From Hippopus hippopus (lineage: Eukaryota; Mollusca; Bivalvia; Cardiida; Cardiidae), in the NCBI GenBank assembly GCA_946811185.2, contig OX328104.1, positions 11,047,918-11,111,917 on the forward strand: a stretch of 64,000 nt of DNA, written 5' to 3'. Numbering within the stretch: position 1 is the first letter of the stretch; each line of letters starts with the position of its first letter. Shown here piece by piece: positions 33,479-45,576 of the stretch. The translations under genes and the position numbers were made by a program. The notes under the pieces were generated by a model that did no database searches, had not been told where the DNA came from, and worked only from the letters and a program-made list of their open reading frames with translations.

Positions 33479-36449
33479 TTTTTTAGCTCACCTGAGCACG
33501 AAGTGCTCAGGATGAGTTATTGTGATCACTCACCATCCGTCGGCGTCCGTCCGTCTGTCCGTCCGTCCGTTCACATTTCTTTGTTTACACTCTAGCATCT
33601 ACAAACATTAACCAATCAGCACCAAACTTGGTCAAAATATATATGACCATAAGATCTTGGATGAGTTCGATTATGGGTGTAATCAGTCCAGAACAACTGG
33701 AGTTATTTGCCTTTGAATTAGAAAAATTGCTATATTTCACTTTGTTTACACTCTAGCATCTACAAATATCAACCAATCAGCACCAAACTTGGTCGAAATA
33801 TATATGACCGTAAGATCTCGGATAAGTCTAATCGGACTAGAACAACTGGAGTTATTTGCCCTTGAATTAGAAAAATTGCTATATTTGACTTTTTTACACT
33901 CTAGCATCTACAAATATCAACCAATCAGCACCAAACTTGGTCAAAATATATATGACCATAAGATCTCAGATGAGTTCGATTATGGGTGTAATCGGACCAG
34001 AACAACTGGGGTTATTTGCCCTTGAATTAGAAAAATTGCTATATTTGACTTTGTTTACACTCTAGCATCTACAATTATTAACCAATCAGCACGAAACTTG
34101 GTCAAAATATATATGACAATAAGATCTCGGATGAGTTCGAGTATGGGTGTAATCGGACCAGAACAACTGGAGTTATTTGCCCTTGAATTAGAAAAATTGC
34201 TATGTTTGACTTTGTTTACACTCTAGCATCTATAATTTTTAACCAATCAGCATCAAACTTGGTCAAAATACTTATGATCATAAGATCTCGGATGAGTTCA
34301 ATTATGGATCTAATCGGACCAGAAAGACTGGAGTTAATTGCCCTTGAATTAGAAAGTTCTGTAAAATAGTTCTTTGTCCGGAGCATAACTTTGTCATCTC
34401 CAGTCCGATTTACTTGAAACTTGGCATTTGTAGTTGTTGCAATAATACGGAGTGCAGTGTGAAAGAACCATAACTCTACCTCGTACTGTCTATGAGTTAT
34501 TTCCCTTTGATCATCATTTTTACAGCATTTTCTGCTTGTCCGGAATATAACTTTGTCATCTCAAGCCTGAACATCTTCAAATTTAGTATGCATGATTGTT
34601 AAAAATTACGGAGTGCAGTGCACAAGAACCATAACTATTCCTAGCACGAATTTTGAGTTATTCCCCTTTGACCTTCATTTTTATAGCATTTCTTCCTTGT
34701 CTGGAGCAAAACTTTGTCATCTTAAGTAGGAATGACATGAAATATGGTATGCTTATTTGTTGCAATATGTGGAAGTGCAGTGCACAAGAATTGTAACTCT
34801 ACCTCGTGGTGTCTTTGAGTTATTTCCCTTTAATTGTCATTTTTACAGCATATAGTACAGTATAGCAGAAAGGCTACTTAAATCGTGCTGTTCATGACTA
34901 TTTTTCTCGATAAAATTCCGGAAAAATATTTCTATCATATGTTTCTGCCGATGATGAATTCTCAGTAAATATCTATGCTTACTAATTTACACAATTACGG
35001 GGGCTACGGACAATGAAATAGATCTATTTGTTTTAGCAAAGTTTTGAACTTCAATGGTCTCGAAAGAATAAAACACATCAACAAACCTCCGTTTTGCCAC
35101 AGAATGTTAGAATTAAAGATTCTTATTGTTTTTCGTAAGGCTAGTAAAGTCATCTCAACTAGATCTACTTGTGAGCATTTCGAAAAAATTATAGTTTGTC
35201 GGATTCTACAGACAAGTGTACGTTTATGAAAAGTTTCAACTTCAGGTTAAGGGAAAAGGGTTGTATGATGATTTTAAAATGCGTTAAGTGTGCTGTCAAT
35301 TAACAAATTTGTTAATATCATTGATGGTAGTTTGTTTTATCTTATGATATACTAAAGACAACGGGTGGTCAAGTTGATTAGAGCGGCAAATTAGTTTGCA
35401 ATCAAACACACTTCCTATCAATTAACAGTTTACCGACACATTCTTTGAAATGACAGATGTGCTAATCCTCCTCAATACGACTAAGTCAAAGGTTTATTTA
35501 ATCAACGTAAGTTGCCTTTCGAGCTGAACTTCGACCAGTACAGAACAGAAGTTTGGCTTTTTTCATAACTGGATTCTGCTTTTAGTGAGGAATATGTAGT
35601 GAGGAATACACGTCAATATGCTTATTGTAAACAGCAAATAGTTTTAATCCAAGATTAAACTTCATGTTATTTGCAATCTGATCTATTTCTACACATTCAG
35701 CATATTCTTCATGCACCAAGGGTTAAGATAAACGTCAAACTGAAACATTGATGACAAGTGCCACTTTTTGGATGTGCATATAGGTTATTGAACAAGGTTA
35801 GATATTCAAGTAAACGTATTTTCTTTTTATTAGTATTTCATATAGATCTATTTTTACCTTTGTTCTCCACTTAAAACGTTTTTGTCTCTTTCAGAGCGGA
35901 AAAACTATAACATTTATTAATCCATTGTGTAATGTAACGCTGATCAGAACACATATGTCCCATTTCAGTCTTTATCATAATTCAAACTTGTCTACAGCCT
36001 CTGCGTGATCTCACGTCTGCGGTACACGTTCTCAAAGCACATATTTTAAACTTTTGCTCAAATTTAAACGTTTAAAACACAAAATAAATAAATATCATCG
36101 CACCCCTCCAACGATAACAGTTGTTTATTTGGGAGCCGAAATGGCAGACAGCAAGGCTGCACATCGGGTAAAATAAATTATTATAACCTGATTGGTCAAA
36201 TATCGATTTCCACGGATCCATGTATTGACTTGAGGCTTGGTAAACATGTTTGTTGCATTACCTGTCCTTTGCGATTATTATACCTCCTTGATAACTGGCG
36301 GTGGGATGGGCTTATCTTGCGACAGTTTGCTGCTCTTGTTTCATTATCATTTGGCCTTGAACCTCAATATTTGGTATATATCTTCATTGTAGACCTTTAC
36401 AGCTTAGTACTCAGGTGAGCGATATAGGACCATCATTGTCCTCTTGTTT
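33479..36449 (+). mobile_element. Hairpin-headed element with two different tandem arrays
   Basis: Starts TTTTAGCTCACCTGAGCACG with the usual terminal hairpin and ends ACTCAGGTGAGCGATATAGG...CCTCTTGTTTA. Array 1 has five units marked TCTAGCATCTA (33591, 33752, 33900, 34061, 34222; period 148-161). Array 2 has about three units marked AACTTTGTCATCT (about 34387-34870; period about 165). The part 34870-36410 is unlike other copies and has no recognised content apart from a possible small exon at 36141. It is inserted in the TIR element 32716-36478. Confidence 0.65.
36141..36167 (+). CDS. Possible small first coding exon
   Basis: GAGCCGAAATGG is a good initiation context. The nine codons MADSKAAHR end in CGG followed by GTAAAA, a plausible donor in phase 0. 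Short MAD-type first exons are common in animal genes. No downstream exon can be joined with confidence, and the site sits inside a repeat element, so this may be chance. Confidence 0.2.
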
Positions 36450-37157
36450 ATTAAAGCTGGCTGAAACACTGCGGCAGTCCTTCTTTCATACTATCTGGAA
36501 ATCTCAAAATCTTACCTGTCATTTTCCATTCGGCTTAATGTGTCTTTAATCTGCTTGTCAGCTATGAAAATGGACATGAATCGATAGATAAATGATATAA
36601 TTTCCCGTTGACACCAAGTTAAGCGCAAGGTTTTCATTGATCTTTTTGTAATTTACCATTTATTTGACATAAACACATCTGGCTAATTTGTAAACAAACA
36701 CTCATTATAAGTTCAGTTAATTGCTCATGTGTGGTCAATTTGATTTGAAAAAAATGATATTATGTGATCGGCAGTTTAAGTGATAAATGTGACTCGTCGT
36801 AAATGAAATACAAATCCAGTACATTTAGTTTTCCTTTCAATGCCCAAGCTGATAACACAGAAGCTGATAAATTCTGAAAAAAAAAAAGAACTTTACTGTA
36901 CCGGAAGTGACTTCCGAAACATGCGCAGTAAATGTCAAGCCTAGTTTGATTTCCTTGGAAGTGGGTCATTGGATATTTACATTCTTAAATAATGGAATTA
37001 CATGGAGGTAACACTGTCATTTTTTTAATTATTTCGGTGTTTTGGTAAAGATTAATCAATAGTCTATTGATTAAGGACCTTACTGTTCACTGACAAAGAA
37101 AAGATTGACACATAAGGCTATTTGAAATGATGCCAGTATTTTAATTTTTCACTCCAG

Positions 37158-37267
37158 ATGGGTCATAAGAGGGGCTGCTGTGGGGGCTAGCGGAGAAACA
37201 ATCACAAAAATAACATCAGAGCTAGTCCCCGAATCAGGGGTAGAGGCAGTTGCTATAATCAAGGGCA
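37158..37267 (+). CDS. Possible internal exon of an unrecognised gene
   Basis: After a pyrimidine tract and CAG (37155-37157), the frame WVIRGAAVGASGETITKITS continues as a balanced, protein-like sequence to GGGCA followed by GTAAAT at 37268. The composition is unlike the surrounding AT-rich DNA. I do not recognise the family, and neither neighbour exon is identified. Confidence 0.25.
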
Positions 37268-37593
37268 GTAAATGCTACCCAGGGTGTTATCCCATTCTCA
37301 AACCCTCCCCCCACTCTCCCTGTGCTATGTCCAAGATGGTTATTTATCCAATAAATATTTGGAAGGAAGTTTTAAGTTGATAATATAAAGGAAATCATTG
37401 TCCATTGAGGATTTGATGTCATCATGTGATAAAATTTCTAGACTAAATGCTAGATACTAGAGGTGACTTGTGCATTACCATATTACCAAACAAAAAATAG
37501 GAGAAGACTTGTCCAGCTTGAAAGCAGTTACATCGGATATATTAGATTTGGCTGAAATAACGCAATTTGTCATTGAATGGGTAGATATCATTG

Positions 37594-37823
37594 TTAGGCC
37601 TAACGAAAAAATTTCTGTGTTTAGGGTTTTGGTCCGAGATGCTGTAGGTAGGGTAGGTAGGGATTTATTTTTTTCCAGAAACTTTTTACATGGACCATGT
37701 ACCGAAATCACACCCAACAGAAATTTTTTTGTTCAATCGTAGCGTAAAAAAGTTTGGGATCGGTAGCATTTTCTAGGTAGGGTAGGGAAACCCTGAACAC
37801 AGATATTTTTTCTTTAGGCCTTA
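37594..37823 (-). mobile_element. TTAGGCCTAA-ended miniature element, copy 1
   Basis: Ends TTAGGCCTAACGAAAAAATT and CTTTAGGCCTTA. The interior has GTAGGTAGGGTAGG, GTACCGAAATCACACCC and TAGGTAGGGTAGGG. Copies in the other orientation lie at 39912-40140 and 40456-40683. Confidence 0.8.
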
Positions 37824-38403
37824 GTACAGATAACTGTCCCCAAAGGCGATGTTACTTTTTGACTGGTCGCCTCTGCGTACAGAGATGATCAAGACAAGAA
37901 CAGTTGAAATCTCCGCACAGATTTTGTGCGCAAGTTTGAACTCTCATAATTTCACAAATAGAGCACAAAACTAGGATTTGAACATACCTGTTGCTTGCGT
38001 ATTCAGTAATCCTTGTTTGACATATAAATATTTTCAATTTAAATGCTGAACATAAGAAAAAACAGTTCATTTCATCTGTTACTTGAGTAATTTATGTTCC
38101 TGAAAACACACAAAATGACCGCCACACATGATAGATTTGTCAGGGTTTTTTTTCTCCGAGATTTACATGTTATAAAAACGACTTCTACAAGCTTTTATGA
38201 TAATGAAAGGTTTAATAATTTGTCTTTGGTCATGTTTATTACTAAAAGTTAAATGCATTTTGCTGCAATACAGATTAAACCGACGAAACAGAGAGTCAGT
38301 ATAGCGCTCTATCTTTGCTACTGGAAATTAACGATGGGCTTGAGACGGTATTGTGCACAATAAATGTCCAAATATGAAAAAAAATCACTGTAGCGTCTCA
38401 TTA

Positions 38404-38553
38404 TTATTATACCCCTGCAAAACGAATGTTTTCGGGGGTATACTGGAATCAGCCTGTCTGTCCGTTTGTGTGTCCGTCTGTGTACAAATAATTGCCTATT
38501 TCTGTCAATGTGCTGGCGGGGGTATTAAGTCACATTCAGTGACAGCTCTAGTT
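38404..38553 (+). mobile_element. TTATACCCCTGCAAAACGAA short element
   Basis: A 5' hairpin (TACCCCTGCAAAACGAATG ... TTCGGGGGTA), then TACTGGAATCAGCCTGTCTG, and a 3' end GGGGGTATTAAGTCACATTC ... GACAGCTCTAGTT. This looks like a complete but internally deleted copy of a recurrent mollusc-type element. Confidence 0.55.
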
Positions 38554-38611
38554 GAGACTAAAATCATTGTAGGAATATAAAGAAACGCTTATTTCGAACA
38601 TTTTTAGCATT

Positions 38612-40400
38612 CCTGAACACAAAGTGTGATCGGGCTGTGTGGGATGTCCATAGTCTGTTGTGCTGTCATCAACATTTATCTTGTGTACACTCTAGAGGCC
38701 ATAATTTTCAATCATGAAACTAGGTAAGAATGTTTAACGTGATAAAATCTTGGACATATACAAAATTGGATCACGCCAGGTCAAAAAGGAGGTCACTAGG
38801 CAAAATCTTAGATAAACCTTGTGTACACTCTAGAGGCCACATTTTCAGTCTGATATTCATGAAACTAGGTCAGAGTGTTTGTCTTGATGCCATGGACAGG
38901 TTCGAAATTGGGTCATGTGGGGTCAAAAAGTAGGTAACTGGGCCAGATTTAAGAAAAACCTTGTCTGCACTCCAGTGGCCACATTTTCAGCCTGATTCTC
39001 TTGAAACTAGGTAAGAGTGTTTATTACATTCTGTTACTAATAATAGTAACATTTTCTACTGAAAATGGTGAAATATCAGTGTCATGCGAAGGCAGATACG
39101 GAGGGGCAACGGGCTGATATCTGATATCCTGCCCGTTGACAAGATATTTGTTCTAAATCTATAGCAACAGAACACTCACTCGTAAACTAACGTTCTCAAA
39201 ACATCCAGTTTGAAAAAAAATGTCTGAATCAGTCCGTCAGTGGCTAGTGGACAAATCTTGAGAACTACAGACAATGACTGAATCATAAAACCAGCAAAGA
39301 CATGACAAATAGAGAATAAATTGTTGTTGTCTTGGATTGGGAAAGTTTATCAGGCAAGGCATAGTGTCTATAGGCTAGTAGTTCTACAAATTTTATACGT
39401 TGAGCTGGGGTAACCGAGCCTGATTAGGTTCCCAAAGCACCAACCATCTTTTCTGTTTATCCTGTTTCTCCTTTATAATCTGTTACAAACTAAATTGAAT
39501 ATTTGGCTTGAAAAAAAAAAAAGCATATCGACATATTTTTTAACTATGAATAAAGATGAAGAAATGTTTATTTGAAAAAGTACTTGTACTGTATATGTAA
39601 CTGCGATAGTAATGATGAATGATGCATGATTACCTCATGAATGTGATGTTTAACTGCAGAAAAAAGTTTTGTTAAATGAAGACAAGAATTCCTCTGTTTT
39701 AAGTGTTTAAACATGTTGGAAAACAAAAAAATTTAGCAAATGATCCATGAATGTAATAAACAGGTTATTACAGTGACATCGGCCCACTACCTCAAAATCT
39801 GCCCTCAGGCTAAAGCCCTTGGGACAGATATCAAGATGGCGGGCCGATGTCCCTCTCCCGCCCTCATCAGCCGTGTAATAACCTCTATTTATCTTAATGA
39901 AAGTTGAAAGTTAAAGGCCTAAAAAAAATATCTGTGTTTAGAGTTTCCCTACCCTACCTAGAAAATGCTGCCAACCCTAAACTTTCTATGCTGAGATCGA
40001 TCAAAAAAAAAAAATCTCTCTCGTGTGATTTTGGTACATTTTGCATGTAAAAAATCTTTTGGGGAAAAAAAATAAATCCCTACCTAACCTACAGCATATC
40101 AGACTGAAACCCAAAACAGATATTTTTTTGTTAGGCCTAATGTTGGGTCTAAAAGTAGGTCACTGGGCCAGATCTTAGAAAAACCTTGCGTGCACTCTAT
40201 ACTAGCCCACATTTTCAGCCTGATACTCATAAAACTAGGTCAGAGAGTTTGTCTTGATATCTTGGACATGTGTGAAATTTGGTCACTATGGGTTAATAAG
40301 TAGGTAACTGGTCCAGATCTTAGAAAAACCTTGTGTGCACTCTGGAGACCACATTTTTAGCCTGCTACCCTTGAAACTTGGTCAGAATAGGCCTAAAGGG
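38612..40400 (+). mobile_element. Broken hairpin-family tandem element, interrupted
   Basis: Units with GTGTACACTCTAGAGGCCA and AAACTAGGTCAGAGTGTTTG occur at 38612-39028 and resume at 40141-40400. Between them lie an inserted stretch, partly palindromic (CATCGGCCC...GGGCCGATG, 39780-39852), and a TTAGGCCTAA-ended element. Neither terminus is intact. Confidence 0.55.
39912..40140 (+). mobile_element. TTAGGCCTAA-ended miniature element, copy 2
   Basis: Reverse of copy 1. It ends at TTTTTTTGTTAGGCCTAA and abuts the resumed tandem array at 40141. Confidence 0.8.
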
Positions 40401-40455
40401 ATCTGTTCAGATTTTTGTAATCTTACAAAACTTGACAAAATTATTTATCTCTGAA

Positions 40456-40683
40456 GAAAGGCCTAAAAAAAAATCTGTGTTTAGGGTTTCCCTACCCTAC
40501 CTAGAAAATGCTGCCGACCTTTAACTTTTTACTCTACAATTGAAAAAAAAAAATCTGTTGGGTGTGATTTCGGTACATGGTCTATGTAAAAAGTTTCTGG
40601 AAAAAAATAATAAATCCTGACCTACCCTACCTACAGCATCTCGGACCAAAACCCTAAACAAAGATTTTTTTTGTTAGGCCTAA
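40456..40683 (+). mobile_element. TTAGGCCTAA-ended miniature element, copy 3
   Basis: Same orientation as copy 2 and closely similar (CTACCCTACCTAGAAAATGC, GGTGTGATTTCGGTACATGG). Confidence 0.8.
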
Positions 40684-40752
40684 GGCTTAGGCTGATAAAT
40701 GATTAGTAAAGAAGAAAAACAAAGGTAGGAAATTTTTTTCGATGGTATTTCC

Positions 40753-42592
40753 TAATACCCCTATTCCACTGGGCGGTGATTCCTCTATCCTTCTAAATTT
40801 TGTCAAAACGCCGTGAATCGTAGGAGCAGCGGCAGCAGCGCAGTAAAACTCTATGATCGTAATAGAAGCATATTCGAAGCTTTGTGATCGCTACTTTAAA
40901 CCTCCATTCCATCGAGCGGCAATTCTGCTCTGCTTCAAAATTTTGGCTAAATTGCCATGAATCGTAGGAGGAATGGCAACAGCACAGTAGAAAGGCCTTG
41001 ATCGTAGAAGAAGCATACCGAAAGCTTCATGATTGCCACTTCACGGCCCTTGTTTTGACCTTGCTCAAAATTTATGAGGCAGGATTGCCATGGGCTTGAA
41101 GCACCACAAAAATGTAGCAAAAAATTCATGAGCGCAGCAGTATCATGGTTGCAGCGTGATTAACTTAGTGCAAATGCAGTACATCGTAACAAAAAGCAAC
41201 ACCAAATCCTATCAATCTATTGATCATAACCTTAAGCTTGAACACAGCTATTGCAACAATTCAATCTATTTTCATTAAAGGCTGATGGTCAACTGCTGCC
41301 AAAGCAGTTAAATTGCTAATTCGATATAGAAACGTTCCAAGGCGCAACAAAAGCACAGCTCCTGCACATAGGTTGTAGCAAGGTTGCAGCAGCAATCAGC
41401 ATGAGTAAGCCTGAAATAACATGCAGTGTTGTTCCTAGGTCAAAAATTTTGAGGGACACCAGTGTCCCCCTGGGTAAAGTCTAAGGGGACATTCTGTAAA
41501 ACAGAGGGACAAAGACCTCTTCAGGTTAAGTTGACTTAAAGGTGGCCCTTCAGATTTTTGGACGAAAATTTTACAAAAATATAAAAAAATCATCCTTATA
41601 CTCCCTAAGCCTTTTAATTTTCATTCATAAAACCCCAGTAGTCGAAAACCATCCGACAACAAGAGAAATTAGAGATTTACTACGGCCCAGGACGAGACCG
41701 ACGGGAAATACGGTCTATTTTTACATGAGCAACTGGCTCATTTACATACCAGAAATACCCCCGGAAATACAGAGACGAAGCTTCAAACATAGCGTCCGAA
41801 GAAGACATTATGGAAAATAATTGCATGTTTGTTATGTTATGGAATTTAAGCGTCATTAGTCACGTGCCAGTCACTTGACATTCCCACAATGCTTTTTTGA
41901 TTTCTGGCGCGAAATCTAAAAATACCTTAAGAGGCTACGTAGCCTTTTAAGGGAACACCATCGAAAAAAAATTTTTTTGTAATTTTATGATTCTTAATTA
42001 TTGATGATTTGTATTGTTTTTTCATATAAATTTCAGTGATATATATATTTTTTAATTCGGTGAGATGTGAAAAATCTAAATACCCACCTTTAATGCCTGT
42101 AAAGTATACTTGTATGCATAATATTAGTACAACCCACCTTGGTTTTGAGTTTGAAAGCAGAATCGCAACAAAACTGACACATACCCATTGGAATCATTCA
42201 CTCATAACCATGTCAATTTGCCAGGCCACTCCCTAAATTTCCTATTTTTCTGTTTTGATTTAATGCAAGATTCATTTTGAGACCTCTTCTTTTGTTATTG
42301 TGGCCAATCCTGTATATAACAGAAGAGAATGTGGAAAAAATCGAGAAACAGTCTATGATTCGCTATCCTCTATATAACAGAAGAGAATGAAGTAATGTAC
42401 TGCATGAATCAGACAATGCAGAGTGAGAAAATTAAGAACTTGAGCGCACCCAATGTGCAACCTAGGCCCGCTTTCCTGTATTTTTTGGGGGACATTAGCA
42501 AAAAAAATCGTGGGAATCCCACAATGGCGCGGCAAAGCGTGATGATCGCCATGAGCACAGTTGAATAGCCGCTCAGTGGAATGGGGGTATTA
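40753..42592. mobile_element. 1.8-kb TIR element ending TAATACCCCTATTCCACTG
   Basis: The left end (40753-40776) matches the complement of the right end (42569-42592) at about 21 of 24 positions. Just inside the left end lies a roughly 140-bp direct duplication (about 40765-40895 and 40900-41035, marked by ATTCCA-(C/T)-(C/T)-G-(A/G)-GCGGCAATTCTGCT-like and GTGAATCGTAGGAG sequences). The interior has no recognised transposase; an AT-rich stretch with open frames 41542-41820 and 42036-42236 is unrecognised. Confidence 0.6.
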
Positions 42593-42609
42593 ACTGGTTA
42601 CGTAGCCTC

Positions 42610-42838
42610 TTAACCCTTTACCAAACAATCCCTGGTTTTTACGACCCTGAGGAAGAAGCATTCTGAAAACATTGTGGGAAAAGGAGAAAATGCTGGTAAC
42701 CAGCATTTTCTCCTTTTCCCACAATGTTTTCTACTCTTCCAAAGTCAAATTTCAATTTTTGAGTCACGTTTATTTTGTCGTTTGCAAATGCTTTCAATTT
42801 GGACAAATCTAAAATTTTGTTGTTTGGTAAAGAGTTAA
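42610..42838 (+). mobile_element. TTAACCCTTTACCA-type miniature element, well-preserved copy
   Basis: Starts TTAACCCTTTACCAAACAAT, has a near-perfect centre GGAGAAAATGCTGGTAACCAG with its complement, and ends TTTGGTAAAGAGTTAA. It is the best reference copy in the window. Confidence 0.8.
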
Positions 42839-45576
42839 GGTATTTTAGAATTCATGCAAGAGTTTCACAAAGACTCACTGGAATGTCACCTGATCAGTAG
42901 CATGTGTTGATTATAAGGACTTGTATTTAAATCAGTGCTATGATGACAAACCTGATGTAATAAAAATAGATGTAGTCATCTATTGCCACTGTATTTAGAC
43001 CTATGAAAGTAATTGAAATTTCTGAAGGATTTAAAAATCTTATTTTTATCAGTGTTTTATGGGAAAAAAAATACAAATGACAGCATTTAACAAAATAGGC
43101 TCCTTTAAGGTAGAAGATACTTTTGTCAAAGGCAAATTTTATTGACATAAAGACTATATAAAAATGGTATGTTTGTATTGGAGGTTTATGCCATTTTAAC
43201 AGCTTAGATCATATCACAGCAGTCAGTGCACCTACACATGTGTTTCCTGGCTTTCTCACACCAAGTTCTTTCCAAGTCACTGACTACTTTTCTCACATGC
43301 ATCACAGGTGATAGTTGAAGAATTGCTTGAAAGAAAGTTTGCCTCAAGCGGGTATTGAACTCGCAATCACGTCACAAGTCAGATACGCAAACCAATGAGT
43401 ACCATGCAGGGCAAATAAAATTGGAAACGGAAAAGGGTTTTGAGGTGTCATGCAGTCCTTTTTTAGCTCAGCTGTTTTTGAAGAAAGGGTCTAGTGATTG
43501 TCAAAGTCCTATGGCTATTGTAGCCATCTGCATTGTCATGAAAGTACTTTAGAATTTATACATGTATCTCTGATATTCCTGAAGATATTTATTTCAAAAC
43601 TCTGTGGTTAATTATCAAAAAGGGGAGCCCATACAGCAGGGGCAGGTAACCATCAAAATATTTTTGACAGTTATGTCCCTTCTACAACTTGGAATTTTCA
43701 CTAAAAGCGACTACATCAACACATTGGCACCTGCATGTAGTACTTAAGTCTACATTTGGGCCCATTTTCAGCATCCATTCTCTATAAAACATTCTATGTC
43801 AAATTTTGAAGAATTTTCCAAATTTGTAAGGTACCAAAATACTCGAAATAGCCAATCAAAATTGTGTTACTTTCTAAATATAGAAGTACACTAAGAATGC
43901 AAACTAGAAATGTTAACTTGGTGAATATGGGCCTTGAGAAAAGAAAGGCCTATAACTGTGATGCACTTCAAAGGTCATGAACAAAGGGTTTAGGGAAATA
44001 GTTTGTATGTTTTACAGAGAAGAAATGAAAAAAAAACTATGACCTCATATCAAGTTATTTTGACACATTTTGACTGGAAATTGCTCATTTATCGCTACAA
44101 GGAATGAGGCAAAAAGTGAATAGAGGGGGAAAAACCCTCTCTGGCAGACTGCCAAACATTTAAGTAGACAGACTCCAGTCTTGCAGGTGTGTGGTTGTAT
44201 GTGTGTAATGTATAAGTGGTGTATACCTACTTACAAGAAGACACTCTGTACAGGATTGGCTGTGTTGTACTTGTCTCGCTCTGTCTACCATGAATAGCTC
44301 AAAGCAATATAATATTGATTTACATAATACAGAGAGGTCTGACATCTAGAGACAAAAGCGTACTGTTGCTAGTGGTTACTGCTCATGATTAGTTTAATCT
44401 GGCTCAATATTAATCAATGCTTTAAAGCGGTTCCACGCAGAAGTGTTTAATTCATCATTTTTTCTTTGAACAGTTAGTTTTTTTATGTCTGCAGCTAAGC
44501 ATTATTTGATGCTGTTCAATATTTTGAAAACTCTGCATAAAACAACGTAATTGATGAATTAACACAGAGCAGGATAGACGCTTCACTTATCACATTCTGT
44601 ACAAACCAAGTAATTGATGAGCAAACAAAGGGCAGGATATACACTTACCTCACTGTGTACACACACTGTCATAGTGTAGTGTCAAGTCACATCTAGGATG
44701 AAAAAAAAAAAGGTCTTTTCAAACAAATCTCTTATCATATTTCATATTCTTTCAGTTTATGTTTGAAGTGTACTTTAGAAAATAGGCACTATTTATGAAT
44801 TTTTTATCTGTGCAAACAGATTCCCCAAAAATAAAAGAGAAAAAAGAAATTTAGAAAACGGTGGAACTTTATAGAAGGCATTTGATCTAGATTTCTCTTA
44901 CACTATAATATAACTAAGCTAAAACGGAGTGACCTTTATTATGTGATGTGTGCTTCTTATCTGTGTGTTGCTATGACGACTGTCTTATCAGTATAGGATT
45001 ACTGTGTAGAGTGTAGAGACTTGAAATCTGATAACACGAAGCTATGTATTGATTATTTAGTAGTAACGTCAATACACATCGTCGCTTGTGCAGGGCACTC
45101 GGGACTTTGTTTGATTTATTGGCTGCATGCCAAATGCCCCCCCCCCCCATCGGTGTATATTGATTTAGTTTTTACCGGTGTGTACCTTTTACACTCGGGG
45201 GACAGTTGTACAAATGATATTTGTGCGTGTACATTCGATGTAAGAAAAACAACCAATAGGAACGAAGGATAAACGATCATTACACAAAATAACACTTACC
45301 GCGTGTGTTAATGCGCGGGGTGTGTGTAAGGGACATAAACACAAGTACAGATTTCCTGTGCTGTACCGGGTTAATTGGTAATAGGAAACGTTTCTATGGT
45401 TTCAGTGAATGATTTACATTGTGAAGGATTTGTAATTGAAGTGAGTAGTCCATTGTCTTATTATTTATTTGTAAATTGTTTTAATTCAGAATCAGGGACA
45501 GAATAAATAATAAAAATATGGATTTGACCTCCTTCTTTGACATCTAAACTTTGAAGGCCCAGCATGGATACATTAA
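42839..45576. other. No gene recognised; one SINE relic
   Basis: 43205-43400 is a diverged reverse SINE: GTGCACCTACACATG and TTCTTTCCAAGTCACTGACT match the body of the copy at 57639-57960, and AGCGGGTATTGAACTCGC is a reverse B box. A C12-13 run lies at about 45138. The region 45030-45400 is richer in CpG, with a CCAAT at 45256, and could hold promoter DNA, but no transcript structure is visible. The rest shows nothing. Confidence 0.4.

Larger units (their letters stand above)
32716..36478. mobile_element. TIR element split by a later insertion
   Basis: ACTGCAGCAGTGTTTCAGCC at 32716 and its complement ending at 36478 match at 21 of 22 bases. CCTTC flanks both outer sides (32711-32715, 36479-36483). 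Its own DNA is 32716-33478 plus 36450-36478, about 0.8 kb; a hairpin-headed element fills the gap. hAT-like ends are suggested by CAGTGTTTC, though a 5-bp duplication is not the usual 8 bp. It contains the transposase-like reading frame at 33113. Confidence 0.65.
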
